Below are positions 1 through 12,180 of a DNA stretch of 64,000 nt, piece by piece. The DNA is from Oscheius onirici. Lineage: Eukaryota > Nematoda > Chromadorea > Rhabditida > Rhabditidae. How positions within the stretch are numbered: the stretch's first letter is position 1; each line of letters starts with the position of its first letter. Below the pieces are notes generated by a model, which saw only the letters and a list, made by a program, of their open reading frames with translations, was not told where the DNA came from and searched no databases. The DNA lies in NCBI GenBank assembly GCA_932521025.1, contig OW051472.1:7502001-7566000 (forward strand), given 5' to 3'. The translations under genes were made by a program, and so were the position numbers.

Positions 1-558
1 AATGGGCTGGGCTTTGAATAAACTCTGGGATTCTCAGAAAGGGAACAACAAGTGGTCGACAGCATGTTTTTCAGCTCTTGCTCTCGTCTTCAAGTGTGTA
101 TGTTTGGGAGGGAAAAATGATGGGATATATTTCAGTAGTAGAAGAGTCATAAATTCTCACCGGGATAGAAAAAGTCGCGATAAATTATGGTGACAGACTA
201 AATGGGACAATTTCCGTAAACACTTTTTTTCCGTGGGTTGATTATCCGGCACCGTTTTCCGGGTTTGTTCGTGGAACCCAGGCATGTCTTTATAATTCCA
301 ATTTTCCCCCAAAAAAAATTGAAATGTAAAATGCGAAAAAGATCAAAATACTGGACTCACTTTTCAGTTAGAGAATGGGATATTTGATGGTCTCGAAGCC
401 CTAGAGACTGGATCAAAATGCTACCTGTCGGCCCCGAAAACATGCATAAGGAATGAGTCAGATTGTTTTCCCCAGGCACTCACACGCAAAGCTAAAAGGA
501 CAAAACTAACCGATCAAGACTCCTCGTCTCGTCTTCCGTGTCCATTCGGTTAAAGGCC
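1..558. other. No gene recognised
   Basis: No open frame with plausible splice sites, domain similarity or RNA-gene signature was seen on either strand. It lies downstream of the small minus-strand gene that ends at 559 and may hold its 3' UTR. Confidence 0.4.
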
Positions 559-795
559 TTACATTTGACATGCTGTGGAACTGCATTCATGTCCAAGACA
601 TTTTGTTCGTACCTTAACATGATTTTGATCACGGGGATCAAAAGAATCGTACCAGTTGAGCTTATTCCTTGTTTTTAAAAGCAGAGTTACTACGCCGATC
701 AGAACAGCCATCACTGTCAGAGCCATAACCCATAGCAGGAGAGTCGTCTTCTGGTGGTCCTCCCAGTCTTCGGTCATGGAATCGAATAAGAGCAT
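559..795 (-). CDS. Small single-pass membrane protein, hypothetical
   Basis: A 78-residue open frame on the minus strand, not recognised as any family. One strong hydrophobic segment lies at about residues 18-40 (core LLLWVMALTVMAVLIGVV), after a short acidic, Trp-containing N-terminus and before a basic, Cys-bearing tail, as in a single-pass membrane micropeptide. A splice-acceptor-like run (atccag) lies three bases before the ATG, which would suit a trans-spliced or 5'-UTR-spliced messenger. A GT donor-like site after the HVK codons (about residue 61) leaves open a different 3' end. No neighbour helps assign a function. It could be a chance ORF; the membrane segment and the acceptor are the only support. 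Confidence 0.35.
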   Translation of the reverse strand: MLLFDSMTEDWEDHQKTTLLLWVMALTVMAVLIGVVTLLLKTRNKLNWYDSFDPRDQNHVKVRTKCLGHECSSTACQM

Positions 796-3700
796 TTTCT
801 GGATAATGAGATATTAAATTGTCTCTTAATGAGAGAAGAAAACAAAGCCTGAATGTCGGGGCAATTCAGACCAAATGAGATGGGAAGGAGGGGGTGGTAG
901 GACCTCTTTCCTGTCTGAGCTTTCGGATTAATGGACTCTTTCTTCTTCTGGGCCACACCTTATTTTGTGTGAAAAATGAGAAGATGGATAGGGAACATGT
1001 TCTGGCGAAATTAAGAGAGCAAAAGCGAGGAGCGCCTAATATGGTTACAAATTCTGACGTTGAGGAAGTGACGAGACGATGAGAGTTCAAGAGACAACGA
1101 GCTCAGAGGCTAAGGATTTACAACGGTCTGCGTTCGTTTTCAGTCCTGTCAGATTGGATTGAGAGCCAAAAAAATGTAGGTATTCGAAGATCGACAACTT
1201 GATGTATACTTCTACAGACTCAAACTCGTACTGTTTACTATTTCAAATTTCGAGAGAATGCAGTCCTTTAAATTTGTAGCATTCGTGACGAGACCCTTTA
1301 GCTCCCATAGCAGTAAAATTTGAATTCGCCGCGTATTTTTTAGCCTACACATCAATTTAAAGGTTTACAGCTCATGTTCAAAAACCTTGCAGTCTTCAGA
1401 GTTGAAATACGTATATCAAAACCCACAGTCATCTATAAAATGCCACTCACTCCTTTGGTTAATTCATAGACTAAACTAAAGAAAAAGGTGTATACATCGA
1501 AAGTCACAACCTCTTTGCAAAAGCTTCCCCTTTCTGTTCAGTCACGGGGAAAGCCAACTTTCCATGGTCAGACCAGCTGCCGTTAATTAATAACAGCTGC
1601 GCAAATTCACACTAGGGTCGTAGACACGTTTCGAATAATGCAAAAGTGAAATGAGGGGCGACCCTTTAGGACAAGAATTAGGACAACGTGGGTGGAACCT
1701 GGGGAAAAAGCAGTGCCTTGGCTACAAACAGTTGGTAATGAGATCAAAACAAGAAAGAAGTATAGCTAGGCCAATTGGTATGCAGGTTTGAAGACTGAGT
1801 CAATTGTCGGGTAGGAGGCTGATTTGGTTAACAGTCGTAAAGTGGAAAGGGTCAGTGGTCAAATGGGAATAGTCTGGGAAGATACAGAGCGGCAGAATTA
1901 GTACTGTTCAAAAATTTCGAGCTCCTTCGGCAAATATTGGAAATGAGTGATGCCCACTGACTCCGGTGATTCGCTCAGCGAAGTAGTCTGACAGAAAACA
2001 GGAGGAGGGGACTATACTGTTTTTGCAAAGAGCTTTTCACCTGACTTTTTATCGAGTCAGGCTCTTTTTGGAGCAGGGACAGTGTTACGAACCGCTTCAG
2101 TGAAAAACTCACGGTACGACTTTTCTGCCATTGCTAAGAAATCTGCAGAGACAGAGCACCGAATGAGGCAGTAACTGCCTTCCCGTGCCTACGCGAAAAG
2201 GGGGTAATAAAGGCAAATGAGAGACTATTACAAGAGAGAGACATGCTTGGAATGTCTATTGTCAAGCCACCAATCTAATCTCGTAAATATAATTCTCGTT
2301 GAGGAGGCGGCAGTATCTTTAGAAAATCTGTTATTGATAGTCAGAGAGGCAGAAATAAGTTGTCTTTGCAGGCGGACTACTAATGAATGTGGGACAATGT
2401 CTGTGTGAAGGTCAAGAGGGTCCGGTAATTAACTGAACAAACCACCCAACTTTCGTGCCAATTAGCAGTCAGACACTAAGAGAAACTTGTCAAGAAGGGT
2501 GAGAGCCAATTTCCGCCGAGGAGGAAAGGTTACCGGAAATTATATTAGGAGCTTGCAGAGAGTGGGAGGCAGAAAGGATCAACATCTAGATTGGCGCGTA
2601 GTTTTCTGTTTAAAACGGAGGTTTTCTAACAATACCTCGGCTAGCATAACGAGATTAGGGGGCGAATAAAATAATGGTCAACACAATATTAACTGATAGG
2701 CTTTTCATATAGCTGAGAAAGATTCTTCAAGGAAATTGTGTTTTTGATGTGTATGAGAACACCCACTTTCTCTCTCTTTATTAATTAAAGGACTGGCATA
2801 AAAGTCAGTGAACCGTTCAGAACAGATGCCAATTAGTTCTTCGAAGTGCTTTTATACGGAGACACCTCCTCACATATTAATCATTGGTTGTGTTTAGGGT
2901 TTCTCTTTTTTATTCATCGGACACGTGCACACAAACATTTGCAACTCTTTTAGCGACTGAAACCTTGCATTTGTGTGTGATAAACAGATTCGTTGAAGGG
3001 CTTCTGATTGCTGAACTTGGAAAGAAATAGAAAATACACCCTCGCCTTTTTGTTTCTAGCCAGTCTAGACTCAAAATTGGAAAATATTTTCAATCGAGAG
3101 AATGCAATTTTTTGAGGGAATAATTGGAAAAGGAGCAGTGAGAATCTACAGGTGTTTTTTCCAAAAAAAAAAAGAGAAATGGAAACCCTGCAAACTTTTC
3201 ATTCCTGTTCTGGTACCGAACTTTTGAAAATCTCAAGTGCTGCAAATAATGGAATCAAGCAGCTTCTCTAACTACATCAAGCCATGAAACTTCCGAAAAA
3301 AAAAACTACTACTCGACAACGATAAAACGAATTCCAAATGTTCGAGAGATAGAGCAAGAGGAATGTCACTCCAGGGACAAAGTAGAAGCTTTTTGACCTT
3401 TATCAGATTCCCCTTTGACCCAAAAAGATCGAGATGTGTACACATTAAGCGGCGTGTTAATTGGGACCGAAAAAGGGCCGAGTCAAATGGCAATGAAAAG
3501 CTGTCCGCTGCTGCTCATCGGCATTGGATATGAGACGCAAAATGGTCAAAAATACCCCGCTGGTGCTAAATTTGAACACGATAAGTCATTTCGGTCGCAG
3601 AAACACGACTTCATGAAAAACAAAGCAGGAAATGGCAGCTATTTTGGGGGAAAACAGCTGTCCCTGAGCTGAAAACAAGACCGGAAAGGCTTTGGAGATT

Positions 3701-5943
3701 CTCAAGGGAACGACCGCAAAAATGGTTTGAGGACAATTATTGTATAGTCAAGGTGATTTCGAACTAAACTTATAAGAACAATTACTGTCCTTTCGGACAA
3801 ACAGGTGCTAATGGGTCACCTGCACCTTTCTGAAACTTTACTTGGAAAATATTACAATTGGAATGAAAGACGCATCTTGACCACGCGCCAATTCCTGTTT
3901 TAACAACAGAGGAAAATGAGGACTGGCTACTCGTCTAATTAGGATGAGCCCCGTAATTTTGACGAGGAGACCTTTGCTCTGAAGAGACGGAGGAGAGAAA
4001 TTCTAGGCGTGGTGTGAAGGCGGAGGAAATCCCCGCTGAGAGAGCATAAGCCGGGCTCATACAATGATTACTTACCAGATATGTGAGAGATAAAAGTATA
4101 GAGATGGCTACGAGGGCAAAGAGGAAGTCAAATGGTCATTACTAATTCAATGGACTGAGGTAGCGAAAAAGAACTGCAATGTCAATTGTGCAGGGAGAAA
4201 TGTTCAGTTCCAAGACTATTCAGAAGGAAGAAGGTCAGAAGAAACTTGGGAGAAAAACGACAATTACCGTATGTTTAGGTCAGGAAAGTGAAAAAAAAAC
4301 TCCCTCTAGGAAAGTTTCGGTCGGGAAAGTGTCTTTACCACTGCCTCTAGGAAAATCGCGTTATCACTATGTCCAAAGCAGTTTCAAGCTTTGCGATGTT
4401 CTGCAATGAAGCTCATTACATGCTATAACTTTGTTTAACATCCGAAATCTGAAAAATTAAAGAGAAAATGGAGAGTTCATGCAAACGAAAAAGTTCCTTA
4501 AGGCAGCTTTTCCTAAAAAGAAATGCTTGTGGTAATCAGAGCAAAAGTGTCTTATTGTTAGATAATAAATTACAGCTAGTATTTTTAATTATTCCAACAG
4601 ACTGGTAATGAGTAGCTTGTTTACAGTGAAAACTTTGAGAAAGTTCCGTGTTTCCCCCTGGACAGAAACAAGCGGCCGTTGTCATGGTCGAGCCGCCAAA
4701 CGGGTACTTGGATCAGAATTTATACAATGCCAACTTCGTAGAAACGAAGAATCTACGCAAATTTCATTCGCAATTGAACGGCTTTATTTCAGCGATCATA
4801 TTACTTTTACGCGACATAGCATCTGCTATTCTGGTCTCTCTGCGTCAGTTTTCATTGCGACATCAAAGAGAAAGGAAGCCGTTCAATAAAAACGGATCCG
4901 TTTTGAAATTATTCCTCCTAAATATAGTGGAGGATGAAGGTAATTGGCATTCCGCTGACTGACGGCATGTTGGTCAAAACAAAAGAGAGTCTGTTAACCC
5001 AATAAAGACGATAAGAGGATTCGGTGTTCCCGCGTGAATTAGATGTTCTCCTGTTTCAAAACACTGGAACGCAGTTGGTGAAAAAAAAAATTCTTTCTAA
5101 AACTGGTGAGCCAGAAAAAGTACGTGAGATAAAATCCCAACTGAAAACAGGATTTTTATGGCGTCGTCTGTGTGGTCTGCTTTGGAGAAGCAAATGACGG
5201 AGAGATTTGGAGATAAACTACTGTTTCGACCATTTAACAGTATTATTAAATTGATGAGCCGAGTAGAACTGGGTTTCCCCTAAAAATAACGAACCGAAAT
5301 AAAGATGAACTCAGAAGAGCAGAAGCCAGAGTTATGAACTATGGCTTGTTCAAGAAACTTTTTAATAAAGCTTAATGTTCGTTTCTCTGAAACCGTGGTT
5401 TGGGTTCAGAAAATGAAAAAAATATGGAAAAAGTGAACAAAATCTGCTTTAGTAGAAAGTTCCAGGGTTCATGTTTTCGAGGACCTGTAATTTTCAAAAG
5501 TAGTCCTCCAGATGTAAGGTAAAGCCGATTGAGCGACTGATTAAGTGAGAGAATCTGTCAAAGAGCCCATTTTCGTATAGAAGCCAGTGGTCATTTGTAC
5601 ATGCCTCCCCTCTCGGAATTTAAGATTGCAGAGAAAATGACCAACAAAGAGCGACCACAGAAATCGGAGAGGAGGTCTGCTAATCTGAGAGCCGACGGCG
5701 GCGGAAAAACAGCAGTCTCTGACCAGACGGAACTGATTTTACGAGAGAGGAAAAAATGTAAAACGATTATAAGAATACGTAGGATAAGACGACTAAGATG
5801 GGATTGGAGGAGGAACAACATTGACTCAGAATATGGTAGAAAAATACAGATTTTTATTTCACATTGTACAAGGAGAAAGTGAGAAAGGAAATACAATAGA
5901 CACCGGAATCTGCAGACGATTGGAGAGAAGTGAAAGGAGAGAG
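796..5943. other. Gene-poor stretch
   Basis: No convincing gene. Short ORFs occur on both strands but lack splice-site context and similarity. Two overlapping plus-strand ORFs at 4608-4962 (93 and 104 codons) are the longest; one has a hydrophobic stretch, but I could not support either. One copy of a dispersed repeat lies at about 1915-2080. Confidence 0.4.
1915..2080 (+). repeat. Dispersed repeat family, copy 1
   Basis: It shares blocks with copies near 6980, 12018 and 15068: a start like ttcgagctcc, then tggaaatg, then ctgactccggtgattcgc, then aggggactatactg, then gagtcaggctctttttgga. Diverged, non-coding, no terminal repeats seen. Confidence 0.6.
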
Positions 5944-6697
5944 TCACGCAAAGGCATCACGTTCAGGCGAGCGCTCTTTTTCCGTCTGTTCGAAGGCGAA
6001 TTCGCGATAGGCGAGGAAGACTATGCAGAAGAAGACAGCTCCAAGAATCGTCTGATAAGCTCTTTTTGTAAACGATTAAGACTTAGCTACCTCGCACAGA
6101 ATGAAAGTAAGTGGCCTTCCGAACAAAGCTGTCTTGAACAGTTGGGCTGACTCGTGTTGGATAAGCTGAAATTTTAATTGAATTTCACAATGTTTTGTGT
6201 TGTTTTTCCATAGCTACATTTCTGATATCCAAAGTCAATTTCCTGCGTGAGAGAGAATGAAAACACGACAAAAAGACGATTACATACCTGCCAGATGACG
6301 AAAGCCACGACCAGGAGACAAAGAAAGGCTCTCCAAATGAGATAGGGAACGAGAGCGTTGGGTGAACGGCGCTGGACGGCGTAGCACAAAAATGGCAAAG
6401 TTCCAGTGTAGCCAATGATGATCGAAGCTAATAGGGTGAGAATTATTACTACTGGTGTAGATCTAAAGCTTTACACTTTAAGAGAAAAATGTTTTTTCAC
6501 CTCCTCTGAACCTCAATTTCCGAATGGTCAACGACCTCGGCCAAGGTTGCATGGGAAAGGAAGCCGAGACTGAAACATTCGACTATGAGGACCAAGTAGA
6601 TTCCGCCAAGAAGCCAGAAAGTTCGGGCCCGTGAAACTGAAAAAAACTCTCTCAATTCTTCCCCGGAAGCAGCTGATCGGCTTGATCTGATTGACAT
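5944..6697 (-). CDS. Small multi-pass (four hydrophobic segments) membrane protein
   Basis: Three exons on the minus strand: 6697-6501, 6462-6288 and 6051-5944 (stop 5944-5946). Phases close exactly to 159 residues; the first intron is 38 nt with GT/AG ends. Hydrophobic segments lie at about residues 27-48, 69-93, 105-124 and 125-139, with a basic Ser/Arg N-terminus and a charged C-terminus rich in Glu and Arg. The last two segments are nearly continuous across the exon 2/3 junction, so a micro-exon supplying a loop in the 236-bp second intron cannot be excluded. Short four-pass proteins of this layout are common and poorly characterised in nematodes. I do not recognise the family and assign no function. 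Confidence 0.6.
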
Positions 6698-8402
6698 TTC
6701 GAGATAGATCTGACAGCGCGGCTAGTCCATCAAATCACTGTGACAGCTCGACTATTTTACGAGGAAGTATACTCATATTCTCATGACCATTTGACTTTTA
6801 GCGTGTCAAACTAAAATTGCAAACAATGACGTGGGACAGTGGTAAGGCGATACCGTTGAAAGTGCTGAACACTGGAAGAAACATGGGAACGGGGGTGGTT
6901 GAAAGTTGCTATCGTCTTTGAGAAAATTCCGAGAAAATAGAGATTGTTCAGTCTATTTTGCATCAAATTTAGCTTGAGCAAACAGGAGTAGGGAACTATA
7001 CTGCTTTTGAAAACAGGCTATTGTCCAGCTATTTTTGAATCTGCTACTGGCCCAGTTGACTTATTTCAAGTTAAAATCATGCAGGTTCAATATAAAATGA
7101 TATACATGCTTCTAAATAATGGAAATGCTCACCAGCTCCCATGGATCCTTCCTCCTATCTCGAGCGTCAGCTACGTGCAGACCAAAGAAGTTCAAAGTGT
7201 TGGCTGACTGACCGGCTCTTGTCTCTGAATAGCGAGCAGGTGCCAGTTATGAGGAATCAGGAGCAAGAGGGCTTTAAACTAATTGACAGCTGAGAAAAGG
7301 AGGAATCAAAGCCACCGCTCACGGGCATGTGATAGGGAAGGAAAAACGCGTCGTCGACGGGAGACATATGCTCAAAAGATCGCGTCAATCTCGGCACATT
7401 TCGACAATAAAATAAGCCTCAGATTGAGAGAAATAAGCAAGTGGCATTCTGTAAACGTCGTCTGTCAGTGATCAGTCAAAGTGGACCTCGTTTCTTCCGC
7501 TAGCTCTTTTGATCATACAAAAAAGTCGGAGCGCTAAAGATAACCAAAAGTCCAGAAATTAACGACGTCGCGTGAAGACAATTGGCGTAGTTTTCGAGGG
7601 TCTGTGACAAAACATCAGAATTTATTTGTTTTAGCTCTGAGAGGGTCATCTGTGACTCCAGATAACAACAAAGATGAAACAGAGGAGGACGCCCAAATAT
7701 AGCGTTTTGATCAAGTGATTCCCTAAAAAGTACCGAATGTTCCGCTTGTCAGCATACGGACCATTAGATTTTCATTTTCACGGAAAGAACAATGAGGTTG
7801 ATCTTTTGGAAATCGCACGGAACATCATAACGATGCATACTCTGTAAATATAATCCTCAGGATATAGTCAGTGAAGAAGAGATTCATTAGACCTCTAAAT
7901 TAAGGCTGTATTTTCCCTTCGGTTCCAAAATTCTTTAAAAGAAATTTGAATTTTCCGTGATTTTATTGAATGTTCGGGGTGGATCAAAATTGGGTCTCAT
8001 TCAGCATGAAGCCATCCTACGCAATGCACTCGTTCCTGCGGTTATATGTCTTTTGAGTAAATAACGTGTTGACAGCTTTTCTTTGGGATCTAAAGGCTAT
8101 AAATCCTCGTCGTCCAGTGTTATGTTTTCCAGTGTGGGTATGGGGGAGGAGGCGGTTGTCCTGAGAGTCAACGTCAGAGTCTTGAGGTCAGAGCTCGAAA
8201 GATTGCTTGGTTTGCAGAACGAATACGAGCGTGAATCATATGCATCAGAGCCATTTTTCATTGGTTGTTGCATCTGGGAAGAGACAAGGAAAAAGGCGGA
8301 TTCGAGTGTAAAGCTCATTAATTTCAAAGGCGTAGCCGCAACGTGATGTACACCGCCGCGAAAACGTGCACTCTGTCCGAAAATTTGTCTCGGTTCGAGA
8401 TA
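6698..8402. other. Intergenic, no gene seen
   Basis: Sequence between the four-segment membrane gene and the collagen 3' end. Only short ORFs without context. A partial copy of the dispersed repeat lies at about 6980-7065. The part nearest 8402 will include the collagen 3' flank. Confidence 0.4.
6980..7065 (+). repeat. Dispersed repeat family, copy 2 (partial)
   Basis: It matches the middle of the family: aacaggagtagggaactata, ctgcttttgaaaac, then a diverged tail. It is the shortest of the four copies. Confidence 0.5.
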
Positions 8403-8408
8403 TTTATT
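8403..8408 (-). terminator. Poly(A) signal of the collagen gene
   Basis: AATAAA on the minus strand, 37 bases beyond the collagen stop codon at 8446-8448. Confidence 0.7.
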
Positions 8409-8445
8409 GGGTCGGTGAGCAGAGTTAGAAAAAACGGTATGTACA

Positions 8446-9678
8446 TTAATAACCGGGAGCTGTTCGAGGTGGTGGACAGTGATCGCAACCTGAATACTAT
8501 TTTTAAACAAAGTTTCCGGAAAAGCTCCACCTCCTGAAGGACCTGAATTTCCGTCAGGTCCAGGACTTCCCAAGACGCCGGGATTTCCTGGCGGGCCAGG
8601 GTTTCCTCTGTCTCCGGCATCTGAAGACGCTTTTATTTAGAAGTTCCTGGAAAATCTCTACCTCCTGGAGAGCCGTCTTTTCCAGGCTGGCCTGGCAGAC
8701 CCGGTTGGCCTTCTTTTCCAGTTGGTCCAGGCGGTCCTGATGGCCCCGGAGGCCCGATTGGACCGGGAACTTCGTTGACAACTCCAGGAGCTCCGGGTTG
8801 TCCTCTTCTTCCAGGCATACCGTCTTGTCCTGGTGGACCTACCGGCCCTGGAAGACCTTGTGGCCCCTTGCTTGCTGTGAGTCCTGAAAGATAATTATTT
8901 TAAGAATGTCAATGTCATTTTCAATCCAATGCTCAAACAGCATTGATCGTTACTTTTTACTTTCAGTTAAAATTAAAGATATCTTGTTACCTGGCGTCCC
9001 GGGAATTCCTGGCCCTCCTGTAGGTCCTTTAGGTCCTGGCCGACCAGGTGGTCCAGCTGGAGCTTCGGGACAATCGAAGCAGTAATCTGAAGCCTGTGGA
9101 ATCCTTTGAGGAGGAGCCACAGCATCGGGACCGTTTTTACCAGGCAGTCCAGCTGGACCATCCAATCCTTCGATTCCTTCAATTGTCATTGTTTAAGTTC
9201 TAGAAGAGGCAAACCTTCCGTCCCGGGCAAACCCGGTGGTCCTGGCGGCGAAACTCCACAACCACAACAGCCTCCGGACTGTACATTTCCTTCGACAGCT
9301 AGTGAAGAATGGTCATTTCCATAACCAGCCTGTCTCGGAGGACGGGAAGAGCCACCTGTGTACACTTTTTGCAAAACCTGAATGCGTCGGTTTCGGTAAT
9401 GGGCTAAACATGCCTGTGTTCGGGTAACTTCTCTCCAAATGTTGCCGGATCTGGAGCGACAGAAATCCACCTCGGACTGCATAACTGATTGCATGTGTTG
9501 CATATAGTTGTACAGCATGGGAACCGAAAGCACACAGACCAGAGTGGCCGTCGTGGCCACAGAGACTCCGAAAAAGGCTAATCTGAAGCGGAGTGTTCCT
9601 TTAACAACGAGATTCCACTTACTTCCTCAAAGCCCGAGCTTCCCTCTCCTGCTGAACAAGAATCTCCTTCTCCTCCAT
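8446..9678 (-). CDS. Nematode cuticle collagen, with an apparent one-base frameshift
   Basis: A structural protein of the nematode exoskeleton, secreted by hypodermis. Minus-strand exons: 9678-9623, 9582-9215, 9176-8991, 8883-8662, 8620-8532 and 8489-8446; introns are 38-43 nt except one of 107 nt. The N-terminus carries the cuticle-collagen N domain: a signal-anchor ([16 protein letters not shown]), then VPMLYNY and the [13 protein letters not shown] region. A CCGCG cluster opens the Gly-X-Y part, with short interruptions, and the protein ends in the classic [15 protein letters not shown]. Expected length is about 321 residues. Exon 5 changes frame near 8576-8584: upstream codons read PGNP, downstream codons read [12 protein letters not shown] in another frame, so one base (probably a C) is missing. 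This is either an assembly error or a real lesion. An acceptor-like gtacag precedes the ATG by three bases. Confidence 0.88.
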
Positions 9679-11011
9679 TTTCTGTACCGAAAACAAAAGA
9701 AGAGTCAAAGAAACAAGCCGGCTTGTATGAGACACAAAATGAGGAGAAGATGTCCGGTTCGGAGGCTCGCCGTACCGGGATTAGGCCGTCAATTGGCTGG
9801 AAAACACGGGTGGCTTAGCTCTTCTACTCAACACGCCCAATCTGCCAAGGTTGCCAGCGGAAAAAGTGGTTCGAGTGAGAGGAACTGGGAGGATTTGCAC
9901 CTTTTTTTGGCTGATGGCTGAATTGTAGCCTTTTTTATGGGGCTGGGAAAACGTTTCGAACATGCAAAGATTGTTTTCTGCAGAAAAAAAGGCCTTGCTT
10001 CAACTAACTTATTCAAAAGCTAGCAGTCTCTAACGCTCCTTCGGAACCATATGAACTTGATTCCTTTTGATTTTTTTATTGTTATCATGTTTTGGATCTA
10101 GATAATTTAACTTCAATTTATGTTAGACTTGTCCAGAGTGTTATCCTTTTTTTAAAGTTCTTGACATGTGTTGCACAAGTGTCTAGAAACTGGCAGGATG
10201 ATGTCTGCGGCAGACTCTGGGTACTTCTGTGTTTGTTCATGAAAGGGATTCAAAGTCACTTCTGAAGTAGTTCAACAATATATTTTAACTGACAGTGCGA
10301 CGATAAAGGGAGACAGATTGTGCTGTAGAAGACAAGGTTCACCGTAAAGAAGAGAAAGAAAATAGTCTTGTCAAAGAAAGAAAAGTAACCGTTCAGAAGA
10401 GGACTGGAACTTGATCAAAAGAACAGAAGTAGCTGCCCTCTCGAACGGTAGCTAATACTGACCTTGCGAGCGCCAGCTATTTATTCCTACCCTCCTCACA
10501 ACAAAAGTAATGGGATGCACTCGTTTTCATTTCGTGTTTGCAATGAACTTGAGACTCCTCCCATTTACGGTCAGGTGCGGGAGACGAGAGAAGAGAACAG
10601 AAAGGTGTCTGAAGCTGAAGAGAGGCGGAGTTTGATGCTGGATCCGCTCATTAGCATAAAAACAATCAGAACAGGATGATAAGGGCGCGAAGCAGGCGAG
10701 GGAATCTAATCGAGCTCAAGTAGCTGTTGTTAGGCAGTCGGAGGCTAACGAAAGATATGCTTCGTATGGAATGTTGTGTACTGTCTTGGAAATGAACTCG
10801 TTTTAAACAAGTTGAAAAAAGGTGGTTTCAATCTTGGATAAAAAGTGCGAAAGATTGTAACAATGAAATGGAACGGCAGCTGCTTGCCAGCCTAAAACGG
10901 CGAGTTCAAAAGTAAACTATTATGTGTGACTACAACTATTTAAAAAAAACTAAAGAATCAATTCGTTACTGACAATGAGAGTAGAGCTCGCCTACCACAT
11001 CTCTGTCGCTG

Positions 11012-11306
11012 AAGGAAACGAGGAAGCATCAATCTGACAAACTATGTCACTCGCCAACAAGATCAAGCTGTCAAACAACTCGAATTTCATCATACCTGTT
11101 AAGAACGCGTCATTACTTGTATCAAGGGACTAGCGAAGCCTGACCATCTCCAGATCCAGTACGCCACCGTAGGAGATAACAAGGCCTTCTTCGCCACAGG
11201 AAAACCTAATTTTGGTGGATATATAGCCAGAGATTGTCAGAAGAACAGACGACAAGAACATCACCGTCAGAAGCAAAAAAAACTTGACAAGAATTCAATC
11301 GTTTGA
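11012..11306 (+). pseudogene. Decayed gag-like fragment of an LTR retroelement
   Basis: A plus-strand frame with one in-frame stop (TAA, 11100-11102) and otherwise open to TGA at 11304-11306. Around 11181-11255 it reads a degenerate zinc-knuckle context, GKPNF followed by ARDCQKNRR, in which only the last of the usual CCHC metal ligands remains. A basic Gln-rich tail follows, as after Gag zinc knuckles. No protease, reverse transcriptase or LTR was found nearby. The match is short and judged by eye. Confidence 0.35.
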
Positions 11307-12017
11307 TCTATCTATTTTTCTTCCATTGATGTTATTAGAAAATGAGGGAAATTAAAAGAAGAACTGTTAAAATGTAAAAATCCAAATCCAGAGAGAATCC
11401 AAATGTTCTTCCTGGCAATATTTATACACGGGTGCCAGACAGCTTCTCCGCCACGCGCGATCAGTCCGATCACCGTTTGGCGCAAATGGTCCAAGTTTTT
11501 CTGACTAAAATTTGCGACTTTTTAATCAGAGATCCACAGTCTGCCTCGTTTTCGATTTCATGATCAGTTTGTTCGAAAACTTGTCTTTCCCTTATTCGAA
11601 TTCGTATAACTTTTTCGATCGCAGCGTATTGTTAATCACAGAGAGGGAGAGGTCGCTTCTTGTATACAATAGACTGGGACAGGGGGCCACCGGGAGAAAG
11701 GGAGGGAGTGAAAGACAATTTGAAATGATTCACGAGTTCGGAGACGATCGCATTAGGTCTAAGGAAAGGAGGGGAGAGGCCAATTATGCAAAAGCAAGCC
11801 GGTAAGCAGAAACCGACCAACAAGGGGCTATTATTACTCTCGGGGACCCAAAAGTTGGATTCTCTGTGTGTGTGTCAGAGAGGCGCCCAATTGGCCAAGA
11901 AGCCGGTCAGTGGTGACACGGCAGCAAACCGTGAAGAGACAGACGAGGGCATCCTGGAACTTGGACAAATAGCCGGAGGAATGCATTCCTATATAGGACC
12001 CACCCCTGTGAAATCAG

Positions 12018-12180
12018 CTTTCGAGCTCCCTGCTATCTTCTTCGGGAGATTTTGGAAATGTGCGGTACCCATATGTAGACTCTGGTGATTCGTAGACCAT
12101 CGGCGGTTCTGACTCGTCGCGATTCTTTTTGGATCAGTCACTTTGGTCCAGTAGAATTATGTTACGGTATTCATAGAACT
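12018..12180 (+). repeat. Dispersed repeat family, copy 3
   Basis: Shared blocks: tttcgagctccc, ttttggaaatgtgcgg, gactctggtgattcg, then ctttttggatcagtca and gtagaattatgtta. Confidence 0.6.

Noticed and set aside
4608-4962. Two overlapping plus-strand ORFs (93 and 104 codons)
   Set aside because: Overlapping frames without similarity or splice context; neither is better than the other.
5591-6150. ORFs on both strands beside the four-segment membrane gene
   Set aside because: Most lie downstream of or antisense to the last exon of that gene (5944-6051) and have biased Arg/Lys or Phe/Leu composition typical of shadows.
6174-6398. Read-through end EIDFGYQKCSYG for the four-segment membrane gene
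   Set aside because: It follows an acceptor and has a stop, but joining exon 2 directly to 6051 gives another membrane segment and a closed frame. It could still be an alternative 3' exon.
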